Of a stretch of DNA of 64,000 nucleotides, positions 41,172-57,845 are shown one piece after another. The notes beneath the pieces are model-generated. The model was given only the letters and a program-made list of their open reading frames with translations, searched no databases and was not told where the DNA came from. The stretch spans positions 276,001 to 340,000 of the forward strand of contig NW_026973746.1 of assembly GCF_035594125.1 (NCBI RefSeq), in the 5' to 3' direction. The DNA is from Scylla paramamosain (lineage: Eukaryota > Arthropoda > Malacostraca > Decapoda > Portunidae). The stretch's first letter is position 1. Every line of letters begins with the position of its first letter. The position numbers and the translations under genes were made by a program.

Positions 41172-42072
41172 GTCTTTTTTTTTTTTTTTTTATGTAGGAG
41201 GGGCACCGGCCAAGGGTAACACATCTGCAATAAATATAAAAGGCCCACCAAGGTGCCGGTCTCCGAACAGAGTCGAAAGCGTTAGTCAAAAATTACAGGA
41301 TAAGTGTCTTGAAGCCTCCCTCTTGAAAGAGTTCAAGTCATAGGAAGGTGGAAATACAGAAGTAGGCAGGGAGTTCCTGAGTTTACCAGAGAAAGGGATG
41401 AATGATTGAAATAGTGGTTAATTCTTGTATTAGAGAGGTGGACAGAATAGGGGTGAGAGAAAGAAGAAAGTCTTGTGCAGTGAGGCCGCGGGAAGAGGGG
41501 AGGCATGCAGTTAGCAAGATCAGAAGAGCAGTTGGCATGAAAATAGCGGTAGAAGACAGCTAGAGATGCAACATTGCGGCGACGAGAGAGAAGCTGAAGA
41601 CAGTCAGTTAGAGGAATTGCTAAGATGAAAAGCTTTTGATTCCATCCTGTCTAAAATAGTGGTACGAGAGGAAGCCCCCCACCCAACAATATATGTAAAG
41701 CATATTTCATACATGAACGGATAAGGCCTCTGTACAGAGTTAGCAGCTGGGGAGATGAGAAGAACTGGCGGGGATATCTCAGAACACCTAACTTCATAGA
41801 AGCTGTTTTAGCTAGAGATGAGATGTGAAGTTTCCAGTTCAGATTATAAATAAAGGACAGACTGAGGATGTTCAGTGTAGAAGAGGGAGACAATTGAGTG
41901 TCATTGAAGAAGAGGGGATAGTTGTCTGGAAGGTTGTGTCGAGTTGATAGATGGAGGAATTGAGTTTTTGAGGCATTGAACAATACTAAGTTTGCTCTGC
42001 CCCAATCAGAAATATTAGAGATATCAGAAGTCAGGCGTTCTGTGGCTTCCCTGCGAGAATCATTTACTTCTT

Positions 42073-42077
<5 letters not shown>
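41172..42077 (-). mobile_element. LINE A copy 2, 5' truncated with 3' UTR and poly(A)
   Basis: From 42077 (LQEVNDSRREATERLTSD) down to a T-run at 41178-41191 that is the poly(A) tail on minus. It shares thumb and C-terminal sequence with copy 1 (NASKTQFLHLSTRHNLPDNY; TLNILSLSFIYNLNWKLH) plus a 3' UTR with CCCTTGGCCGGTGCCCC. The 5' junction is exactly at the edge of a trinucleotide array. Stops and frameshifts break the frame. Confidence 0.85.
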
Positions 42078-42540
<463 letters not shown>

Positions 42541-42753
42541 TCAACTACGAGTAAAGCAATATATAAATAAAACAAAGGCATCTCTTTCCTAAATACATAC
42601 TTAATCATGTAATGATGTCCAAACGCACCTGAGCCCAGATTGCCTACACACCCACTTAAAGAAAGGAAGAAAAGGACAAATTTAGATAAGAAGTCACAAT
42701 ACCGATAGGAGAGCACAAGTGTAGCTCAGGTCTTGTATACGACAATTAGGTAA

Positions 42754-42805
<52 letters not shown>

Positions 42806-43019
42806 TCCGCTGATAAAAAGGAATTTCAAAGGATGTAGAAAAACGAGACAAAAATCAAAGTATTTCCATTCTGAATAGCTATGAATGTTGCTCTACTGTT
42901 CTCTCTTATGTAGGATTTTATAGTGAACTGTAAGCTGCGTTACCTTTCTTTCTTAACTTGATACCGTTCGCGCTTATTTTTAGAGTACGATTAAGGGAGA
43001 AAAGTATATGATAGTTGTA
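42541..43019. other. Unassigned sequence with (CA)n
   Basis: (CA)n at 42757-42805; otherwise nothing recognised. Confidence 0.45.
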
Positions 43020-43057
43020 CAGCAGCAGAAGCAGCAGCAGCAGCTGCAGTAGTAGTC

Positions 43058-43117
<60 letters not shown>
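43020..43117. repeat. (AGC)n/(AGT)n array, left flank of LINE B fragment
   Basis: GCA units from 43020 grading into (TAG)n to 43117. Confidence 0.95.
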
Positions 43118-43393
43118 CATAAGAACACACGAACATAAGAGAACAAGGGAAGCTGCAAGAAGCCAACAAGCCAGCACGTAACAGTCACCCTATGAAACAT
43201 ACATACAGTATCTACTTATTTTCGTGTATCATCACTATCCATACATTCCTATAATTTTCTGAAGCTTAGTACCAACAGTTTGATTAATGAGCCCATTCCA
43301 TTCATCTACCACTCTATTTCAGAACTAATTCCTTCCTCTCGTTTTCTTAAACCTAACTTATTTTCAAGTTTGAATCCGTTATTTTTTGTTCGT
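43118..43393 (-). mobile_element. LINE B 3' fragment inside (TAG)n
   Basis: On minus it begins ACGAACAAAAAATAACGG, encoding RTKNNGFKLENKLGLRKR, then after a frameshift NRVVDEWNGLINQTVGTKL. It ends with GGCTTCTTGCAGCTTCCCTT and TTATGTTC-type tail. It matches 57560-57828. (TAG)n lies immediately on both sides. Confidence 0.8.
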
Positions 43394-43485
43394 AGTAGTA
43401 GTAGTAGTAGTAATAGTAGTAGTAGTAGTAGTAGTAGTAGCATTAGTAGTAGTAGTAGTAGTAGAAGTAGTAGTAATAGTAGCTA
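43394..43485. repeat. (TAG)n array, right flank of LINE B fragment
   Basis: Starts right at the truncated 5' end of the fragment. Confidence 0.95.
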
Positions 43486-45106
43486 CGGTAATAACACTCA
43501 TGAAAATGATAACTACTAATATGAATAATAATGACATTAAACACTCACGTGTAATGTGCTGCACTGAAATATATTTTTAGCCAAGTGCAGCTTTGCATGC
43601 ATGGACTGTGGAGGGTTTTAATGAATATAATGACAAAAATGCGTATCGGGTGACATTATATACGAATATTGAACGTGCTTTGTTATCAGGAATTATGATA
43701 TTATGGAAAACCTTACACAGATCGTATTGGCTCATTATAGACTCTGTAAATTGAATAGATGAATGAATAAATAAATAAATAAATGAATAACAAATAGATA
43801 AATAAATAAATAAACAGATGAATGAATAAACTAGGAATGTGACAGACCATAAGAATTTATTTACTTATTTATCTATTTTCCACAAGAGAGGCTCAACTCA
43901 ACTTTCCTTTGTTGCTTTTCATGTGTGTACAAGAAAGGCAATTTTCCCTCATTAGCCGCGAGGTTCATGGTACAAATACTGCTTTGTTCGGTAATCATTA
44001 AGCACATTGTTACAAACTCTTCATTATCATCGTCACCATCTTTAAATAACAGCTTATGAGAAAAACAACAAACAAAAGACAACGTTATAATGGAATGTGG
44101 AGAAAAATAATAGGCAGACATTTCTGAAATTAATTTAGCTTCCCTATTGAAACCATTTTTTACTTAGTTTTGTTAATGAACGACAATGACTTAGTTTTTT
44201 TACTTATTTATTTTTCTATTAACTAACCTCTCACACACGCGAAAACATAATCTCGTACTGCATCTCACATATTAATATCAAACCATGAAAAAAATCTAGA
44301 GGTATACGCCACATTCTCACAAGAAGGAGCAAGCACCCACAAGCCACACGAGCCACGCCACAATGCACGGGCGCCTTGAGATACCCCCCCTTCCCATCAA
44401 GGGGCGGCCAGGCGCTCACAGGCGGCAAATTCCGTTTTCTGTGACGCCGAATACCCTGAGTATGAAGCAATTTTTAGCCTCCAGTGTCCAGGAAATTGAC
44501 CTTTACACACACTGTTGCTCCTTCGTCGCCATGAAAACTCTCGCAAATGGGTTATATCTTCCACTTGTGATGTCAGTCCCGGGCGGGTGTGAGGGGGAAG
44601 AAGGGCCAGCGAGCAGCAACGGTGGAGAGAAATGGTGAGAACACAAAAAGCCTGTGCAGGGAGCCGGGACTGGCCGCCTTGACATGTTGTGGCTGATTTG
44701 AGAGAATGGCACCGCGGGAGGGGACTTGGCCACGCTGAGGGGACGCGAGACACTGGGCTGCAAAGGTTAAGGATTTTGAAGCTACAAAGATTTCCCTTAA
44801 ATTGTGCCACTTTTTCGCAGCACACAGTGGCGGTGTCACTGGCTGGATTAAAGTGTCAGGAAAAGGTAGCAGGGAGGGTGGATATCCTAGCATCTAAAGG
44901 GAGGTGGAGACGAAGAAGAGGGAGTGTGTGCTCTGAGAGCAGGTGAAAGATAAAGTGAAATGTACCGTGATGCTTGTGCTTTGTGGATGACGAAAAGAGA
45001 GACGAAAAGAAAACGATCACAGGACGAAACTAAGGAAAGGAAAGGGGTAAAGGAAGAGAACGTGCCTCAATAATTCATGAAAATGTGGAGGGGAGACCTG
45101 ACGAGG

Positions 45107-45111
<5 letters not shown>
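43486..45111. other. Unassigned sequence, no gene seen
   Basis: AT-rich with (AAAT)/(GAAT) repeats at 43760-43830. Moderately GC-rich from 44340 to 44940 with overlapping frames up to 142 codons on both strands. I recognise none of them and their mutual overlap argues against coding. Confidence 0.45.
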
Positions 45112-45172
<61 letters not shown>

Positions 45173-45225
45173 CGTAAAGACGCAGCAGCATGGAGATGAT
45201 GCCCCTTCGACCTTGTGTCCTAGTT

Positions 45226-45298
<73 letters not shown>
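45112..45298. repeat. (GT)n and (GA)n arrays
   Basis: (GT)n at 45112-45172 and (GA)n at 45232-45298. A G-run of 13 lies at 45468-45480. Confidence 0.97.
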
Positions 45299-45300
<2 letters not shown>

Positions 45301-45655
45301 TCTCCTTCAGCACCATACGACAGACTTGCTGGAAACCTAAACGGAAAAAAAAAGAGGCTGTGGGCTCAAGGAGTTGATTGGACTGGCTGGAACAAAAATG
45401 AATTAGCGAGTGATTTATGGCGGGGACCAAGGTGGCCGCTCCCTCAAGAGTAGTGTGCAGAGGTGTGGGGGGGGGGGGGGTGAGGTGGCTACAGGATACA
45501 GAATCCGGTAAGCCACTGTAAGGAAATGATGCAGTGTGTGGGTGATGGGGAGAGTGAATGGAGATGATAACTGTCTGTAAGCCATCTATTCTTCATCATG
45601 TTATCTATCACTCATTCAATCCATCATATCCTATTTGTCAATAAAGTCAATCAGC

Positions 45656-45702
<47 letters not shown>
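45656..45702. repeat. (CTAT)n tetranucleotide array
   Basis: About 11 units followed by CTGTCTG variants. Confidence 0.97.
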
Positions 45703-49117
<3,415 letters not shown>

Positions 49118-49186
49118 AGGTAGACAGGAAACAGGGAAGCAAGATGATGATGGAAAAGAAAATTGGCAAAATTATAAGAAATACGT

Positions 49187-49290
49187 AGGAAGAGGAAGAA
49201 GAGGAAGAGGAGGAAGAGGAAGGAAAGGAGGAGGAGGAGGAGGAGGAGGAGGAGGAGGAGGAGGAGTAGGAGGAGGAGGAGGAGGATTTG
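49187..49290. repeat. (GGA)n array
   Basis: GGA/GAA trinucleotides, densest at 49228-49286. G-rich strand could favour G-quadruplexes (inference). Confidence 0.95.
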
Positions 49291-49422
49291 GAAGAGGAGG
49301 AGGAGCATGTGTTCCTCTCGCTATGTAAAACACGTGTTGCTGAGCAAACACAAGCTCACACACCTTTTTAGAGAAACCTTTTCTGTGAACAACAACCATT
49401 TATACATATAATGTTTGCTTTG

Positions 49423-49544
<122 letters not shown>

Positions 49545-50082
49545 CAGTTGCCTCAGACACCAATGTTTCAGTGAGGAAAAGAAGATGAGGTTTAGTAGAG
49601 GAGAGGTGATGTTCTACAGATTGAAAATTAGATCTGAGACCACAAATGATGCAGAAATTAATGAAGAAAAGTTGAGAGGGGTGCCAAGACACTTAGGGTC
49701 GATACAAGAAGAGCAGTCCGACCTGGGGACATCTGTGGTCCCCTCCCCGGGTGGAGACTCCGAGGTATTATTATGATGGCCATCACAATGACAACTGAAA
49801 GGAAACGCAAAAGTGGTCGGCAAGACGTAAGGGAGAAGTGAGTCACTGTCACTAATTTTCAGTAGAAATTGACTATGAAAACTGTTGTAGACAATCCCTA
49901 TAAAAGCAATACTGAGACTGACTACGAAAGGTTAACCCTCGACATTACCGTTATGCTGAGAGCATAACAAAAGTGATAGTGTCTGGCATGGAGGCGTACA
50001 TTCCTCACTCTTTTTCTCAACCTAAACCTTCTAAACCTTGCAAGACTTTTCTCGGGCTATACATGATGGAGAGGCAGCCCAC
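49545..50082. other. Unassigned sequence, no gene seen
   Basis: Frames of 64-69 codons only. Confidence 0.4.
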
Positions 50083-51727
50083 TAAAGGTACTTGATCCCT
50101 CAATCACCAGAATCTCATGCGCTTTATATTTCTGCCAGGGACCATGTCAAGTCTTCGCTCAAACCTTTGCTAAAAACTCTACCTTGGACGATTCAGAGTT
50201 TGTTCCTCCCTTTCCTCCATTCTCTGACTACTTCATGCTACCTATTAAAATTCTTCACAATGATGTTTTCCATGCCCTCGCTGGCCTAAACCCTCGGAAG
50301 GCTTATGGACCTGATGGGGTCCCTCCTATCGTTCTCAGAAACTGTGCCTCCGTGCTTGCACCTTGCCTAGTCAAACTCTTTCAACTCTGTCTGTCAACAT
50401 CTACCTTTCCTTCTTGCTGGAAATTTGCCTACATTCAGCCTGTTCCCAAAAAAGGATGACCGTTCTAAGCCCTCAAACTAATGCCCTGTTGCTTTAATTT
50501 CCTGCCTTTCTAAACTTTTTAATTTATCATCAACAGGAAGATTCTTAAACATCTATCACTTTACAACCTTCTGTCTGGTCGTCAGTATGGACTCCGTCAA
50601 GGCCGCTCTACTGGTGATCTTCTGGCTTTCCTTACTGAGTCTTGGTCATCCTCGTTTAGAGATTTTGGTGAAACTTTTGCTGTTGCCTTAGACATAGCAA
50701 AAGGTTTTGACAGAATATGGCACAAAGCTTTCATTTCCAAACTATCCTCCTACGGCTTTTATCGTTCTCTCTGTAACTTCATCTCAAGTTTCCTTTCTGA
50801 CCGTTCTATTGCTGCTATGGTAGACGGTCACTGTTTTTTTTCCTAAATGTATTAACAGTGTTGCTCCTCAGGGTTCTGTCCTGTCACCCACTCTCTTCCT
50901 ATTATTCATCAATTATCTTCTAAACCAAACTTCTTGTCCTATCCACTCCTACGCTGATGATACCACCCTGCACTTTTCTACGTCTTCTCATAGACATCCA
51001 ACCCTTCAGTTCATGAAACGAAACCACAGAACGCCTGACTTCTGATCTCTCTAAAATTTCTAATTAGGGCAGAGCACACTTAGTATTGTTCAGTGCATCA
51101 AAAACTCAATACCTCCATCTATCAACTTGACACAAGCTTTCAGACAACTATCCCCTCTTCTGCAGCGACACTCAACTGTCCCCCTCTTCTACACTGAACA
51201 TTCTTGGTTTGTCCTTTACTTGAAACTTCACATCTCATCTCTAGGTAAAACAGCTTCTATGAAATTAGGCGTTCTGGGTCTTCTCACCCAGTTTTTTTTT
51301 TTTTTTCTCACCCCCTACCCCCAAGCTGCTGTGTACAGGAGCCTTATCCGTCCATGTAAAGGCTATGCTTCACATTTATTGGGGGGTTCCATTCACACCG
51401 CTCTTTTAGACAGAGTGGAATCAAAAGCTTTTCGTCTTATCAACTCCTCTTCTCTAACTGACTGTCTTCAGCCTCTTTTTCATCGCCGCAATGTTGCATC
51501 TCTTGTTATCTTCTACCGCTATTTTCATGCCAACTGCTCTTCTGATCTTGCTAACTGCATGTCTCCCCTCCTCCCTCGGCCTCACTGCACAAGACTTTCT
51601 TCTTTCTCTCACCCCCTATTCTTTCCACCTCTCAAATGCAAGAGTTAACCAGTATTCTCAATCATTCATCCCTTTCTCTGGTAAACTCTGGAACTCCCTG
51701 CCTGCTTCTGTATTTCCACCTATGTTG
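50083..51727 (+). mobile_element. LINE A copy 3, jockey-like, decayed, with internal deletion
   Basis: Plus-strand copy. Open pieces include 50184-50459 (GLNPRKAYGPDGVPPIVLRN, FPSCWKFAYIQPVPKKG). Later frames show GRSTGDLLAFLTESWSSS, VALDIAKGFDRIWHKAF and YADDTTLHFSTSS, then C-terminal pieces at 51127-51648 and 51491-51730 (SGKLWNSLPASVFPP). Compared with copy 1 about 180 bp are missing at about 50146-50155 (CCATG joined to CTTCGCTCAAACC). It ends abruptly at about 51727 without 3' UTR or poly(A). Confidence 0.85.
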
Positions 51728-52156
51728 TGAGGTTGTAAGTAGAAATTATTCATTAAATCTATAATCAGTAAGGCATAGTAAATAGGAAATGAGACTTCAG
51801 AGTAACCAGAAAGAAAAACTGTAAGTCACAAAATTCATAGATGTTATATTCTTTGATAATTGCGGGTGTACGCAGCAGCCATGGCCTTGAGACGTAAGGT
51901 GTTGCCAGATGTACATCCAACCTTTTACCTAAACGTACAGTTCTCGTTTATTTATAGGTATTTATAATGTAAAGACGTACTTATTTATTGCACATACTGT
52001 AAGGTTGTGAAAGTATATGTAGAGGTGAGATTGAAAGCTTTAAAAAAATATAAAAGTAAAATTCCGCTTCCCAAGTCTGATATCGTGTGCTCTGAGGAGG
52101 GAAACAATCCTGGAATTAAAATCGCTTGGTAGCCACACTTGCATTCATACCATGGG

Positions 52157-52160
<4 letters not shown>
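51728..52160. other. Unassigned AT-rich sequence
   Basis: Nothing recognised. Confidence 0.4.

Positions 52161-52244
<84 letters not shown>
52161..52244. repeat. (TA)n array
   Basis: About 42 units. Confidence 0.97.
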
Positions 52245-52247
<3 letters not shown>

Positions 52248-53638
52248 TCGACTTGTTATTTTCCCTTTTCTGTCATTTTACGGGGTAAATAAGAAGCTTA
52301 GGAAAAAGAAATGCAGCCTGACAAGACCACTATCTCTGACAAAGCGCAACACTGTACTGGTTAAAAGTTTTTCCTTTGAAATGTTATTACAAGTTTTCTT
52401 TTCTGTGATGCCTGTCAGCACTACTTTGTTTATACACATCTTAACTTTGTTTTACTTTGTTTATACACATCTTTTTACTTTGTTTATACACATCTTAACA
52501 CTGTTCCTCGAATACACCTTGCTGGTGCTCTTATGGTCTCTGATGCTGGATGTGAGGCTTAAAATTTCGTTACTTTATGGTGCAAACGTTTCTTATGAAG
52601 ATTTAACGATAGGAGCTCGTTAAAACATTTTCCAGAAGTATTTCTCAAATTTCTTCGCTGAATTTAAATGGCATACGCATGTATAACATTAGCTTCTCTA
52701 AAGGACAACCAGAAATACGCATCCTATTTTCCCAGAATACAAAGAGGTATCTCTTGAATTCTTTGCTCTGTGGACGTGCTCTCCCTTCCTGCCGTGTCGT
52801 GAAATGAAAACAAACAGAGGCACAAAGCGTTACTTTTCCCAGGTGGTCTGTTGATGCAGTTATGAATAAAGAAGTATAAAATTTAGGTTGAGAGCATGAC
52901 ATAATCCACTTCTCAACTCTCTTTCAAAACAAATACCACCTGGTAAAGTAGAGCAGGAAATCGACTGCTTGCAAATTATGGTGACACACTGAAGGCACGG
53001 CTGCACTAACTCACTTTGCCAGAAACAATGAACGCAGAGCAACATAACGTAGGTCAGGTGAGGGCACAACTGCTGAGCAAGGTCAAGGCCAGGCTTCTTA
53101 AATTTTCCTGGTCAGGTTCTGGTCAACGGACTTGGCAGCGTCCCGACTCATGGTCCGCCTGACGCTCGCCTGCAATCCGGTGACACACGGCGTCCAGGGA
53201 ACCATTTGTCACTCCCACAGTCGGCTCAGGTCGGGTTGATGCTGCAATGGAGAACCCCCTTAGGTTTGCGGCACTGCACCGTAAGCTTCCAGCCAACAGC
53301 CGTGCAGGGAAGCACATTCATAGCCGCACCTCCCCACCTGCCGCCTTAATGAATATGGCATTACTAACGTCTGGACTGTTACGGCCAGCAATGATCGCAG
53401 CCTGACATGCACTCTCAACACTCAACACTCTCCTCCTGGCAGTTACTGATTAACTTATTTGTGAGTTTCTCGCTTTGTTCTGTCATTGAACAACTACAAG
53501 GCTACCAACAAAACATTAGTGAAATCCTCAGATATTGCAAAATCATTTCATCTTTAGATTTTTCTATGCATGTTGAATATTTACGTTACGAAATGAACAC
53601 ATTGTACATTTCATTTCAAGATATTTTCTTGTCACTAT
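52245..53638. other. Unassigned sequence with a small triple repeat
   Basis: ACTTTGTTTATACACATCTT recurs three times at 52423-52498. Frames of 60-126 codons show no domain; the 126-codon frame (52243-52623) runs through this triplicate. Confidence 0.5.
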
Positions 53639-53666
53639 AATATTGAATAAATAAATAAATAAATAA

Positions 53667-53759
<93 letters not shown>

Positions 53760-53800
53760 TAGTTATAGTTATAGTTATAGTTATAGTTATAATTATATAG
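53639..53800. repeat. (AAAT)n - (TA)n - (AGTTAT)n compound
   Basis: AAAT/AATA units to 53671, (TA)n to 53754, then seven or so AGTTAT hexamers. Confidence 0.96.
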
Positions 53801-54117
53801 ATCATAATGTATATAAAACATATCTAGTAATTTTCATTTTAGGCATTTAAAATTTCAAACTTCTAACCTAAAAAAAAAAAAAAGTGACATGATGAACGTT
53901 GACATGTTGATTGCAGCCTCCTTGGACGTTGTGACGCAGCATTTCAAGCCAGAGAGCTGCCGTCTAGTCTCCTCAGCCAGACGAATCGCTGCTTGTCTCT
54001 TCGTGGGGCGCCTGATGGCTTGAGTCACGCTTAATCCACTCATCCTCGAGAACCAACACACCTTTATATCTAGGTTGTGAAGATAAGCTTTCCTGACGAA
54101 GGATTGAGGGCTGGACG

Positions 54118-54118
<1 letters not shown>
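53801..54118. other. Unassigned sequence, no gene seen
   Basis: Short A-run near 53870; no gene. Confidence 0.4.

Positions 54119-54159
<41 letters not shown>
54119..54159. repeat. (GT)n microsatellite
   Basis: About 20 units. Confidence 0.96.
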
Positions 54160-54162
<3 letters not shown>

Positions 54163-54272
54163 CCAAGATGGGTGGGTGAGTTCGCGTTGGTGTGAGTGAG
54201 TGGGTGGGTGTGCGTCCATGTCTTCTGAGTAACGAGAAACAACACGTTCATAAGGATTTACGTAAATTACAA

Positions 54273-55028
<756 letters not shown>

Positions 55029-55221
55029 CGTTGTTGGGGTTCCTAGTGTTTTAAGTTCAAGCATTTTGTGTGTCCGAGCCTGCCATCCTCTAGATTTACT
55101 GTTACACGGCTCGTGACAGGAGCACACACACCAAATACACTCAGGGAAACACACTCCGAAGCAACATTTTCACTACACAATACGCACAGCACACACTGCC
55201 GAAGAATCTTTACATCCACAA

Positions 55222-56070
55222 ATATGCAGCAGCATAATCAGAAGAAACCAGGATGCCACAATATCGGTGAATTCAACCACAAACAGTTGACGTGTAGACA
55301 CGACCACAGGCTGAGGTGTGAAGGATGCCATACATTTAGACACAAATCTCGCCAATGTAGTTACTACAGCGGTTAGGGATGTGGCGGGGAAGATGCTGCC
55401 GATGTGTTTGATATTAAAAACGATTTCATAACTATTTAACATACAAACAGCCAGTCTTTGCAATCAAACCTTGATGACATTAAGCATCTTGTACACGAAA
55501 GAAATATCGATTTGTTGTGTTACCGAGACGTGGCTTCGTAATGAAATTCCTGATGAACATTTAACTGTACAACACACAGGTGTGATGGTGGACGTGGAGG
55601 AGGAGTCTGCATATATGTAAGCAAGCAACTGAAGGTAAGTGTGATAAAACTACCTACTCCGAAGCAACCCGGTGTCCAGGACTTATGGACGAGTGTACAG
55701 TGCAGTAAGTTGCCAGCTTTTATTATAGGTTGTGTTTAAAGACACCCCAAGGCCACACCTTCCTCTTCTGAATATGTCCAAGATGTGTTGAAACAAATGT
55801 CTGTATGTAAGAAATGGCTTTATATGTTGATGTGATTTTAATGATGGTTTATTTTCTAAGAAAAACAAAATTGATGGTATTATCAGAAATAGCAGACTCA
55901 CACCAATGATAAATGAGCCCACTAGGATGACGTCAACCACAGCCACAGTGCTGGATGTGATCATCACTAATAAACCAGAAAGTGTTTTGGCCACCTCTGT
56001 TGTTCCCGGGCCAGCACCTGATCATGACCTAATTGGCATTACAATAAATATCAAGAAGACGGAGAGAGCA
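55222..56070 (+). pseudogene. LINE C zinc-knuckle and endonuclease region
   Basis: 55222-55376 encodes QQHNQKKPGCHNIGEFNHK, LTCRHDHRLRCEGCH, HKSRQCSYYSG: Cys/His spacing of a retroelement zinc knuckle with one expected Cys replaced (CHNIG). From about 55440, SLQSNLDDIKHLVHERNIDL, then after a small deletion VTETWLRNEIPDEH (endonuclease Glu motif) and GVCIYVSKQLKVSVIKL. Several later stops and frameshifts. Confidence 0.75.
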
Positions 56071-56209
56071 TGAACTAAAATCTTTTGGTCACCTTGGTAA
56101 ATATAACAAGGACGCTTTGTGAGCTACTCGTGCCAGAACCCCATCATTTTGATCAAATACTGACCACAGGCCACGCTGATCTACAACTTGATATTTTAAT
56201 ACTAATTTT

Positions 56210-56945
56210 ATGAGTTGTCTGGATGCGTGTGCTCCTTTAGTAACTAAGGCAGCAAGCAGACCTGCAGCGCCTTGGCTCACTGAGGGTTTGCGTGTAGCAG
56301 TGAGGCAGCGTGACGACACCCGCACCAAGCCGAGGAGAGCCAGACACAATATTTGTCTGCAAAAACAATACACGAATGAAAAGAAAGAAATAAAGTCTCT
56401 TACTGGTGCTGCTAAAAAAATATATATATATCTTAAAAAGTCTAATAAGAGCAAACAAAATTCATCGTCCATATGGAATGTGATAAAATAATTAGTTCCC
56501 GGCAAGAAAAGCAGCTCGAGAAAAATATGAACTTCATAATGTCTTTCAAAAAGCAGAACAATTTAATAATTTCTTTGCCAATGTAGGAAAGACAGCATAT
56601 GACAACGCAGCAGACAGTACAGAGCAATCAGTGCTCCCCCCTGGACCCTTCTCTTTGTAAAGTGCAGTAGTGTGACTGAAAAATTCAGACCCAAGCCAGT
56701 AGACACCAACACACTCATATTAACAGTAAAAAGTCTTAACCAAACACGTTCTGTGGGCTCAGATGGAATTTTGCTCAAATTTATCAAGGATGCCTTATAT
56801 TCTATTGCATCTTACCTGCCATGCGTCATAAATGGCTCAAATGTTACCGGAGTATTTCCTCAGGCTTGGAAAAACGCATGTGTCGTTCCTCTGCTAAAGA
56901 AAGGTGATTTTAATGATTCAAACAATTATCGTCCTGTTCCTTTTT
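56210..56945 (+). pseudogene. LINE C reverse transcriptase, N-terminal (finger) part
   Basis: Open pieces 56210-56491 (APWLTEGLRVAVRQRDDTRT; AKKIYIYLKKSNKSKQNSS) and 56672-56945 (TVKSLNQTRSVGSDGILLKF; VFPQAWKNACVVPLLKKGD; SNNYRPVP). NYRP marks the start of the palm. The frame stops at the LINE B junction. Confidence 0.8.
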
Positions 56946-57752
56946 GCGGATGACACAAAGATAGGTAGATTAATTAGTTCAGAATCGGATGCCATCGCCT
57001 TGCAGGCAGATTTAGATAAAATGAATGAATGGACGGACAGATGGCAAATGCAATTTAATATCAATAAATGCAAAGTACTTAGCGTAGGTAGAGGAAACCC
57101 ACACAATAGGTACACATTAAACAACCAAACTCTGGTAGGTACAGGGTACGAGAAAGATTTAGGAGTTATAGTTAGCTCTGAACTCCGTCTAAGAAAACAA
57201 TGCATAGAAGCCAGAAACAGGGCAAATAGGGTACTAAGATTAATTTTTAGGAGTGTTAAAAGTAGAAGGCCGGAAGTAATATTAAAGTTATACTTGGCGC
57301 TGGTCAGACCTCATCTAGACTACGCGGTGCAGTTCTGGTCCCCACATTACAGGAAAGATATAGGTCTATTAGAATCAGTACAGAGGAGAATGACTAAAAG
57401 GATACAGGGGATGAGGAGTATTCCTTACGAAGCGAGGTTGAAGCGGTTAAATTTACATTCTTTAGAGAGACGCAGGTTAAGAGACCTGATAGAAGTCTTT
57501 AAGTGGTATAAGGGTTATAACAAGGGAGATGTAAGCAAAATTCTTAGGATCAGCAACCAGGACAGAACAAGAAATAACGGGTTCAAGCTTGAAAAATTTA
57601 GGTTTAGGAAAAAGATAGGAGGAAATTGGTTCTCAAATAGAGTGGTAGATGAGTGGAACGGACTCAGTAATCATGTAGTTAGTGCTAGGACATTAGAGAG
57701 CTTTAAGAGAAGATTAGACAAGTTTATGGATGGGTATAACAGATGGAAATAG
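56946..57752 (+). CDS. LINE B reverse transcriptase C-terminal fragment (CR1-like)
   Basis: About 268 codons without a stop. It opens exactly at the catalytic FADDTKI motif, so fingers and most of the palm are missing and it cannot be an active enzyme. Thumb and connection follow: LDKMNEWTDRWQMQFNINKC, EKDLGVIVSSELRLRKQC, LALVRPHLDYAVQFWSPHY, KDIGLLESVQRRMTKRIQGM, LERRRLRDLIEVFKWYKGY, VVDEWNGLSNHVV, and terminal LDKFMDGYNRWK. The preserved frame suggests a young copy. An ATG a few codons upstream belongs to LINE C sequence in another frame. Confidence 0.88.
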   Translation, partial: ADDTKIGRLISSESDAIALQADLDKMNEWTDRWQMQFNINKCKVLSVGRGNPHNRYTLNNQTLVGTGYEKDLGVIVSSELRLRKQCIEARNRANRVLRLIFRSVKSRRPEVILKLYLALVRPHLDYAVQFWSPHYRKDIGLLESVQRRMTKRIQGMRSIPYEARLKRLNLHSLERRRLRDLIEVFKWYKGYNKGDVSKILRISNQDRTRNNGFKLEKFRFRKKIGGNWFSNRVVDEWNGLSNHVVSARTLESFKRRLDKFMDGYNRWK

Positions 57753-57845
57753 GTAGGTGTGTTTCATACAGGGACTGCCACGTGTAAGCCTGGTCGCTTC
57801 TTGCAGCTTCCCTTATTTCTTATGTTCTTTTTTTTTTTTTTTTTT
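56946..57845 (+). mobile_element. LINE B, 5' truncated, nested in LINE C
   Basis: A 900 bp insertion whose removal lets the LINE C frame continue from NYRPVPF to LLLVLSKLFEK at a T-run. The 3' UTR (57753-57828) ends GCTTCTTGCAGCTTCCCTT then ATTTCTTATGTTC. A short T/G-containing target duplication is possible but masked by the T-run. Two other 3' fragments of the family are at 38905-39075 and 43118-43393. Confidence 0.88.

Noticed and set aside
44397..44825. 142-codon minus-strand frame in a GC-rich stretch
   Set aside because: Several overlapping frames on both strands are equally long and none has a recognisable motif.
52243..52623. 126-codon frame
   Set aside because: Runs through a small triple repeat and AT-rich sequence; no domain.
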